Assembly: GCA_045540975.1 (NCBI GenBank)
Contig: JAZQIE010000032.1
Coordinates: 1-19,324, forward strand
Direction of reading: 5' to 3'
DNA length: 19,324 nucleotides
Origin: SIG510 sp045540975
GTDB taxonomy: Bacteria; Bacillota; Clostridia; Oscillospirales; JAAYXM01
Shown: in pieces, positions 14,729 through 19,324 of the stretch
Layout of the letters: each line of letters starts with the position of its first letter
Numbering within the stretch: the first letter of the stretch is position 1
The notes under the pieces: model-generated
Databases searched by the model: none
Seen by the model: only the letters and a program-made list of their open reading frames with translations
What the model was told of the DNA's origin: nothing
Translations under genes and position numbers: made by a program

Positions 14729-16000
14729 TTAGTTGTTGTCGATTGCTCTGAGAATCATCGTGACAACCTCTTCCCTTGTCGCAGCATCACGCGGACGACT
14801 ACCATCCGTGAGACCGATGTCTATACCTCGTTTCCACGGTTCGACCGCCCACGCAGATGGCTCATCCATTTTCGGCGCTGCAGCCACAGGTGTTTCGAGC
14901 GACTTCTTTACTTTCGCAAGGAAGGTATCCCACGAGTACGGATTGCCCGCCCGAAGGAGTCTCGGACAGTTTTTTCCGTTCCAATAATTGTGCTGCACGA
15001 CATGATCAATAGATACGTTGTGCTTTTTGCAGAGATGCGCCACCAACCGAGCTGCACGGTCTGTCGCTGCAGTCAAGTTCCCGTCTGAATTTATGCAGAT
15101 TTCCACGCCAATCGACGTGGTGTTTCCAGGTCCATTCGGGCCGTCCCCTGCATGGAATGCGCTCTCATTATCCGGAAGATGTTGCACGATGCAAGTGTCA
15201 TCCACTGTGTAATGATATGAGACCTTTGCATTTGCCGCAGTGTCCCCTTTGAGATATTTCGCGTGATTCTTTGCGCCCGCACCCCTGTTTGTGTTCCCAG
15301 TATCGTGAAGCGTGATGTACTTGCACGGGTTCGATTTCCCCGGGCGGTTTGCCCTGCCCTTCGGGATAAGATCTTGGATGATATCCAAATTATCGCCTCC
15401 TTGTGTCTGTTCCTTTTTAGGTAGCGATATGGTAGCACTGGATGTTGCCCAAAACAGAATGTAGTTGTGGACTTCGCGCGTCGAGAAATACCGTTTCCCG
15501 TTGAGATCGCACTGCGTACTCAATCCGCCGTCGAGGTTGAGGGCATAGGTGCAACCGAGTGCGATCATGATATCGGGGATCTCAGTCAGCGAGATCGGAG
15601 TTCGGAAAATGCCGATGATGATCGCATCATCGGTGAACCCGATGACGGTGTGCTGTGTCTCATGGAGGAGATCCTGCGGGAAATTCGTCTGCGCGACCCC
15701 GTTTGCGACAAGAGTCGGATATCCGCTCACATGGTCGGGGAAATTGACCTGATTGTCATACGACGGCACAACCTTGTTCCCTTTCATGCTGACGCCGATC
15801 TTTCCAGGCAGGAAGTTGATGACCTTGCCGTCGACAACGAGGGAATTCATCGCCTCGAAGGTTTCCATATCGTAGAACCCGCCGTTGATGATATGAGTGC
15901 ATCCGGTCTCCTTTTTGATCTCGTCCATCGTCTTCCGCTCCGGGTTCAGATAGATATCCGAATCCGTAAGTGCGGAAAGCGGGATTTTCTCAAAGATCAT
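14729..16000 (-). CDS. Fused endolysin: phosphodiester-glycosidase (NAGPA-like) domain plus amidase plus SLH-like tail
   Basis: A 423-residue protein in the endolysin position. Residues about 20-190 look like the NAGPA/phosphodiester glycosidase family (NGGFYD at 39-44, NLDGGLSTQ at 165-173), whose members remove sugar phosphodiester caps. Residues about 205-370 form a zinc amidase (Amidase_2) that would cut the MurNAc-L-Ala bond: YITLHDTGN with H232, E300 in IGVEICIN, and H337 and C345 in QHNYWNGKNCPR. Residues 380-423 resemble one SLH repeat (WAVEPWKRGIDIGLTDG, TREEVVTM), a likely wall-binding tail. The ATG at 16000 overlaps the holin stop (ATGA). A strong internal ribosome site and TTG codon at residue 205 lie exactly at the domain boundary, so a 219-residue amidase may be made as well. 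There is no signal peptide, so export would depend on the holin. Confidence 0.88.
   Translation of the reverse strand: MIFEKIPLSALTDSDIYLNPERKTMDEIKKETGCTHIINGGFYDMETFEAMNSLVVDGKVINFLPGKIGVSMKGNKVVPSYDNQVNFPDHVSGYPTLVANGVAQTNFPQDLLHETQHTVIGFTDDAIIIGIFRTPISLTEIPDIMIALGCTYALNLDGGLSTQCDLNGKRYFSTREVHNYILFWATSSATISLPKKEQTQGGDNLDIIQDLIPKGRANRPGKSNPCKYITLHDTGNTNRGAGAKNHAKYLKGDTAANAKVSYHYTVDDTCIVQHLPDNESAFHAGDGPNGPGNTTSIGVEICINSDGNLTAATDRAARLVAHLCKKHNVSIDHVVQHNYWNGKNCPRLLRAGNPYSWDTFLAKVKKSLETPVAAAPKMDEPSAWAVEPWKRGIDIGLTDGSRPRDAATREEVVTMILRAIDNN
15386..15402 (-). promoter_or_regulatory. Internal ribosome site and TTG start of the amidase part
   Basis: On the minus strand AAGGAGG (15396-15402) is followed after 7 bases by an in-frame TTG (15386-15388) at codon 205 of the endolysin. 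The residues after it, DIIQDLIPKGRANRPG, are the usual beginning of free-standing clostridial phage amidases. A 219-residue amidase starting here is expected. Confidence 0.65.
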
Positions 16001-16236
16001 TCGAGATCACCTCTACTCTTCAGCTTGTGCATATACTCATCAGCCTCTCGTGCCGCTTTCGTGATCGAGTTGTTTTTCCACCATGCAATAACCGCAGTGA
16101 TGACGGTCGCAACCGTGGAGATCAACTGCGCCAAAGTTTCGTCATCGATTTGGATGATGCCGTGTCCCGTTGCCGTCAAAATCTGATTGATGAGCGCCAA
16201 TGCAAGGCAAACAGTTCTGATAATTGTTCCTGTCAT
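15997..16236 (-). CDS. Phage holin (SPP1/phi LC3-like)
   Basis: A 79-residue membrane protein that would make the holes letting the endolysin reach the wall. The ATG at 16236 follows AAGGAG at good distance; the frame is open 10 codons further upstream without a ribosome site. Two membrane segments are seen: about 5-22 (IIRTVCLALALINQILTA) and 34-53 (LISTVATVITAVIAWW), then a basic, hydrophilic tail (KNNSITKAAREADEYMHKLK). The WWKNNSITKAA ending is characteristic of this holin family. It overlaps the endolysin start by 4 bases (ATGA). Confidence 0.9.
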   Translation of the reverse strand: MTGTIIRTVCLALALINQILTATGHGIIQIDDETLAQLISTVATVITAVIAWWKNNSITKAAREADEYMHKLKSRGDLE

Positions 16237-16262
16237 AGTACATTCTCCTTTCTCGTACTGCG

Positions 16263-16589
16263 TCACTTTATGTACTGCGACGCCTCATCGACAGGCTTGT
16301 CGATGTTGAATTTTTCCTTGAGGAATTTCTTGACTTCGCCATTCCCATCGTTCTCGAGGTATTTCGTCCCAGCTGCGATACGCTCGCCGATCGGCATTTC
16401 GCTCGACATGATGGTCAGGCGGAGGAGGGACATATAATTCTCCTTGTTGTGCTTTTTGACATCCTGCAGATCAGCATTCGCCGCTTCGATCGAGCGTAAC
16501 ACTTTCCCGAGCAGCCTGATCGTCTTGATTATCACACCGAGGGCAGTGATCCCCGCTGCGACCTTGATGATTGCATCGATGTATTCCAT
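16263..16589 (-). CDS. Holin-associated phage membrane protein
   Basis: A 108-residue protein with one N-terminal membrane segment (about 6-28) followed by a helical charged region and LTIMSSEMPIGERIAAG near residue 60. Similar small proteins sit directly before holins in clostridial phages. Their role is not established; an XhlA-like holin helper is a reasonable guess. The ATG at 16589 shares one base with the upstream TGA; the GTG at 16592 is closer to the ideal distance from AGGAGG and is an equal alternative (109 residues). Confidence 0.75.
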   Translation of the reverse strand: MEYIDAIIKVAAGITALGVIIKTIRLLGKVLRSIEAANADLQDVKKHNKENYMSLLRLTIMSSEMPIGERIAAGTKYLENDGNGEVKKFLKEKFNIDKPVDEASQYIK

Positions 16590-16741
16590 CACTCATCGTA
16601 GCCTCCTTCGGAGAGCATCGACATAAGGTCAGAATACTCCTCGTCGGTCAGTTTCCCTGCTGCGTAGAAAATGTCGATCTTCGCCTCGATGCCATCAATG
16701 GCACCGCGCTCGATCATTCGTTTCAATGTACGGTATAACAT
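16589..16741 (-). CDS. XkdX-like small phage protein
   Basis: A 50-residue frame from the ATG at 16741, with GGGAGGTG 7 bases upstream. It begins LYRTLKRMIERG and contains KIDIFYAAGKLTDEEYSDLMSM, the pattern of the short XkdX family encoded between tail-fibre and lysis genes in Firmicutes phages. Its function in the tail is unknown. It starts 16 bases after the previous stop and overlaps the next gene by one to four bases. Confidence 0.8.
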   Translation of the reverse strand: MLYRTLKRMIERGAIDGIEAKIDIFYAAGKLTDEEYSDLMSMLSEGGYDE

Positions 16742-16757
16742 TTCGGTTCACCTCCCG

Positions 16758-17093
16758 CTATTCTGTCAAACCCAGCTCAAGCAATGTGAGACGGTATTCG
16801 TGATCAATGAGCATCGCATCAATGTCCGCCTGTGGATCGGACTGCGGTTCCGGAGTGGGTGTCTCCTGCTCCTCCGGTGCGTTCGTCAAGAGCAACACGC
16901 CGTTCTGGAATGACTGTCTCCGATAATCTGCGACGGAATCCGTGCGGAGAACAAACCCATCATTCGCACAGAGTTCGATTTCACCGCTCACCGGAGCGGG
17001 GAAATCATCCGATAATCCGGTGTATGAAATCGTCGTTCCATCAGCGATTGAGCAGCCGCAATGGTATTTGTTTTTCTTGTAGAGCAAAAACAT
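16758..17093 (-). CDS. Small phage tail-region protein, unknown function
   Basis: A 111-residue protein from the ATG at 17093, which lies 10 bases after GGAGG; a GTG three codons earlier is too close to that site. The first 70 residues are strand-rich, then comes a Pro/Glu/Thr-rich linker (EEQETPTPEPQ) and a C-terminal helix (DAMLIDHEYRLTLLELGL), a tail seen in many short proteins beside phage tail fibres. It may be a fibre accessory or chaperone; this is inference from position. Confidence 0.75.
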   Translation of the reverse strand: MFLLYKKNKYHCGCSIADGTTISYTGLSDDFPAPVSGEIELCANDGFVLRTDSVADYRRQSFQNGVLLLTNAPEEQETPTPEPQSDPQADIDAMLIDHEYRLTLLELGLTE

Positions 17094-17098
17094 ATTCG

Positions 17099-17449
17099 TC
17101 ACACCTCCTGTTCTTTTTCAAACGCAAACCAGCAATAGGTTCCGTTGAATCGGAAATGCCTTTCTGTGTCCTCGATGGTAAAGCCGTCCGAGTGTGTTAC
17201 AACGGAAAAATCACCCCCGTAATAGCCATCAGCACGGTAACTGACTACCCCACGCGATTCTGACCATATAAGATGATAAAGCTGTGCAGTAGTCAGACCA
17301 TCGGAGCTGAGATAGAATAACCTAATGTCTTTTGGTCGGAAATTGAGTCCCGATACAGATAGTGTCCATTCTCCCGAGTCTTTTTTGACCTTTCCAACTG
17401 CAAATCGACCGGAACCCGTTCCGCGTCTTGTAATCAAAGCCTCTCCCAT
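17099..17449 (-). CDS. Small phage tail-region protein, MGEALITRRG type
   Basis: A 116-residue protein whose N-terminus MGEALITRRGTG is common in small proteins that follow tail fibres in clostridial prophages. It has alternating strands with many aromatic residues, a cell-surface or fibre-associated look, but I cannot name its fold. The ATG starts right after the tail-fibre stop with no gap, and an AGGTGG lies within the end of the fibre gene, so the two are coupled. Confidence 0.75.
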   Translation of the reverse strand: MGEALITRRGTGSGRFAVGKVKKDSGEWTLSVSGLNFRPKDIRLFYLSSDGLTTAQLYHLIWSESRGVVSYRADGYYGGDFSVVTHSDGFTIEDTERHFRFNGTYCWFAFEKEQEV

Positions 17450-18871
17450 CTATCGCACCACCTTCAAAAGCATCGTGAATGCTGAAATCGGTTTGCTGTC
17501 ATTCGCATACAGCGTGACCGTTCCGTTTGCGGTTGCGATTCTTGTGATGCAACCCCAAGCATCAAGCATCAGTGCATTCGCAGCGATATCTGCACCCAGA
17601 ACCACATCTGCAATCGGGACGTCTGTCGACAGAATTCCGCTTACATTGACCGTTTGGAAATATCCGCCGTTCACAACGTCCTCCTGCCACACGCCCGAAA
17701 TCGGAACAGAAAACATCGTATCGGGCGGGTTGGATTTGTTATACTGCTCCACCCACCCTGTGAATACGCCCTCTTTCGTGACATTGACCCATTCCCTGTG
17801 AGTGCTCATATCGGTCATGTAAATGCGTTTGCCGTCACTTGCGACATCGAGGCTCCCGATGTACCACGATACGATCGGGACATTCTTTGTCGTCGCAGAC
17901 GGCTCTACAACAAATGCGCCGCTTGTGGTTTGCGAATCAGCCCATGCGATAAGATCATCCTCAGAAACAACGCCGTGAGCACTCACCGCACCTATTTCCT
18001 TCGGTGTCGGCTTGCTGTTCACATCGTACAACTTGATCCACGAGCTCCACCCGTTGATCTGATAGTATGTTCTGCGGAATGCCGCCCCCACCGGAAGAGA
18101 GTTGCCTGCCGCATAGATCTGCGTGATTGTTTGGACGACAGTCGGATTCCCGTCATATTCCGTGCAATCAACCGACATTGCGAACAACGAACCTGCAGCC
18201 GCGCCAAACGGGTTGATTGCAGGTGCGAGCCACGAATAGGATCCACTCATTGTCAGTCCATCCAAATCCTCGATGGTTTCGCCGCCATAACGACCCAAAG
18301 CCCTGATTGATCCGATCATCTCGGGAGTGATCGGATCCTCTCCTCCCTCCGAATGACGTGCCGCGTGTTCGTCGAATTCCTCACGATGCACACAAGCGCC
18401 GCTATCAACGGTCAGTTCGATTTTGGTGTTGTTTCCTGCCCAGGTGACAAGGTCGATGTTTCGCTCGACCACGGTCTCCGCTGAATATGCAGGCATCAAA
18501 TCCGCAGAGTCCGCCGCGTTGCCGTATGAATACATACACTCGGGGATTGAACTTGTGACATTCCCCTCCGCGTCGCGGTATTCCGCACGTGCAAAGAGAG
18601 CGAGCTCGCGGAAATAGAACTCCGTCGAGATCGTATCGTTTTTATAGACCCCGCCGAAAATGACCTTACCGTCCGCCGTTTTCTTCGCCTTGGAAATGTC
18701 AAGGGTTGTCACGGGGGAAACGACATCAGTCAGAGATGCGGCCGTGGAGCCGCTCGGGAGGTACCCCGAACCCATGACGATCCGAGTGGGAATGAACACC
18801 GCCCCCGCCTGCACATCTGCGAGGAGGTTTCTGCCGCGATCGGTGATCGCGTTGATTGAGAATACGCCCAT
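17450..18871 (-). CDS. Phage tail fibre with pyocin-knob-like repeats
   Basis: A 473-residue receptor-binding fibre candidate. The N-terminus (MGVFSINAITDRGRNLLADV, then IVMGSGYLPSG and FYFRELALFAR) matches the tail-collar fibre module that attaches to a P2-like baseplate. The hinge HAARHSEGGEDPITPEMIG follows at about 170-188. Two pyocin-knob-like segments come next, one from LTMSGSYSWLAP to WSSWIKLYD and one from TTSGAFVVE to GVFTGWVEQYN. The last 70 residues are a strand-rich tip. A GGAGG lies 8 bases before the ATG. It follows tail protein I by 26 bases. Confidence 0.88.
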   Translation of the reverse strand: MGVFSINAITDRGRNLLADVQAGAVFIPTRIVMGSGYLPSGSTAASLTDVVSPVTTLDISKAKKTADGKVIFGGVYKNDTISTEFYFRELALFARAEYRDAEGNVTSSIPECMYSYGNAADSADLMPAYSAETVVERNIDLVTWAGNNTKIELTVDSGACVHREEFDEHAARHSEGGEDPITPEMIGSIRALGRYGGETIEDLDGLTMSGSYSWLAPAINPFGAAAGSLFAMSVDCTEYDGNPTVVQTITQIYAAGNSLPVGAAFRRTYYQINGWSSWIKLYDVNSKPTPKEIGAVSAHGVVSEDDLIAWADSQTTSGAFVVEPSATTKNVPIVSWYIGSLDVASDGKRIYMTDMSTHREWVNVTKEGVFTGWVEQYNKSNPPDTMFSVPISGVWQEDVVNGGYFQTVNVSGILSTDVPIADVVLGADIAANALMLDAWGCITRIATANGTVTLYANDSKPISAFTMLLKVVR

Positions 18872-18897
18872 TTTCTTCGCCTCCTAAAATCTAAAAA

Positions 18898-19323
18898 TCA
18901 AAGGGTTGCGCCGATGGCATATCTCTCGGTGCTTACCTCATGCACCGCAACGCCAACGGAGAATTTGAACTCGCCGCTTAAATCAATGATGATCGCGTCG
19001 AGTTTCGCGCTCGCACGCTTGACCTTGCTTAAAAGGTTGAGGAATTCGGCAAGGCGCTCGTTCGAGACGCTCGGGTTCGAGGAGTGTACTTCGAAGTGTC
19101 CCGGTTCCCCATCGTACTCGAACCACTCGCGGAGATACCCGTCCCCGAAATAACTCTCGATGACATTCTCGACCGCCCATTTGGTTCCGAGCTTCTGATA
19201 TACACGGTCACTGTTTTTAATAACAGAGCGTTTTGCGGTAATGTCCGCGCTCGGGTTATACCAAAGAATGTTGAGTTCTTTCGCGAGGTCGTCGAGCTCA
19301 GCCTCGTTCAGAGCGTCTATGTG
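18898..19323 (-). CDS. Phage tail protein I (P2 gpI-like), N-terminus beyond the window
   Basis: The last 141 residues of a baseplate protein, reading in without a start from the right edge. The visible part contains DALNEAELDDLAKELNI, WYNP, KRSVIKNSDRVYQKLGTKWAVE and VIESYFGDGYLREWFEY, the typical P2 gpI-family core, and ends ERYAIGATL. Its position just before the tail fibre agrees with P2-like contractile tails, where gpI precedes the fibre gene H. Confidence 0.88.
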   Translation of the reverse strand, partial: HIDALNEAELDDLAKELNILWYNPSADITAKRSVIKNSDRVYQKLGTKWAVENVIESYFGDGYLREWFEYDGEPGHFEVHSSNPSVSNERLAEFLNLLSKVKRASAKLDAIIIDLSGEFKFSVGVAVHEVSTERYAIGATL

Positions 19324-19324
19324 C

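Larger units (their letters stand above)
14583..19324. mobile_element. Late end of a contractile-tail prophage or phage-tail-like element (partial)
   Basis: From the tRNA-Pro 3' side to the right edge all genes are on the minus strand and are tail, lysis or small phage genes in the usual order: tail protein I, tail fibre, small tail proteins, XkdX-like, holin helper, holin, endolysin. Gene overlaps of 1 to 9 bases are typical of phage. GATC counts rise about tenfold at the tRNA. No integrase, portal, capsid or terminase is in view, so whether it is a full prophage or a tailocin is open. The left boundary is placed after the tRNA terminator and is approximate. Confidence 0.85.

Noticed and set aside
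14729..19324. Recent decay of the phage genes (frameshifts or internal stops)
   Set aside because: All frames are intact with proper ribosome sites and short overlaps; I saw no broken gene in this part.

Overview
The window reads as a chromosomal segment of a low-to-mid-GC Gram-positive anaerobe of the Clostridia (probably an Oscillospirales/Ruminococcaceae-type organism), with one end of a prophage starting beside a tRNA gene. The assignment rests on the MEP-pathway/lipid operon order, the acpS-ydcC-alr-mazF-like neighbourhood, SLH-domain surface proteins, strong AGGAGG ribosome sites and Firmicutes-type phage lysis genes. No ribosomal RNA is present, so the taxonomy is inference.

Region 1 (1-6190, all minus strand) is a housekeeping operon read right to left: pyrH (UMP kinase, TTG start), frr (ribosome recycling), uppS (undecaprenyl-PP synthase), cdsA (CDP-diacylglycerol synthase), dxr (MEP pathway step 2), rseP (M50 site-2 protease) and ispG (MEP pathway, cut by the left edge). 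Dxr and IspG supply isoprenoid precursors, UppS turns them into the cell-wall lipid carrier, and CdsA feeds phospholipid synthesis. A good sigma-A-type promoter lies ahead of pyrH. A strong hairpin followed by a U-rich stretch sits between frr and uppS.

Region 2 (6210-8931, minus) holds an unrecognised cysteine-rich protein and a secreted protein with YcdB/YcdC-like repeats and three SLH repeats, ended by a strong terminator.

Region 3 (8982-13243, minus) is a second operon: a small membrane protein, nnrD (NAD(P)H-hydrate dehydratase), a YdcC/GerS-like lipoprotein, alr (alanine racemase), a MazF/NdoA-type endoribonuclease with no full-length antitoxin gene next to it, and a membrane-anchored extracellular protein. 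Divergent extended -10 promoters at 13238-13317 separate this operon from pyrB.

Region 4 (13289-14582, plus) has pyrB, whose product carries a four-cysteine C-terminal tail resembling the zinc domain of the PyrI regulatory chain, then tRNA-Pro(CGG) with its own consensus promoter and terminator.

Region 5 (about 14583-19324, minus) is the late end of a contractile-tail prophage or phage-tail-like element: tail protein I (partial), a tail fibre with pyocin-knob-like repeats, small tail genes, an XkdX-like protein, a holin-associated membrane protein, a holin, and an unusual endolysin. The endolysin joins a phosphodiester-glycosidase (NAGPA-like) domain to an amidase with an SLH-like tail, and has an internal ribosome site and TTG start at the domain boundary. 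By hand count GATC is about ten times denser here than in the chromosomal part.

The most interesting points are the fused endolysin with a likely second start, the sharp GATC shift at the tRNA, the zinc-tailed PyrB, and the lipoprotein-alr-mazF cluster.
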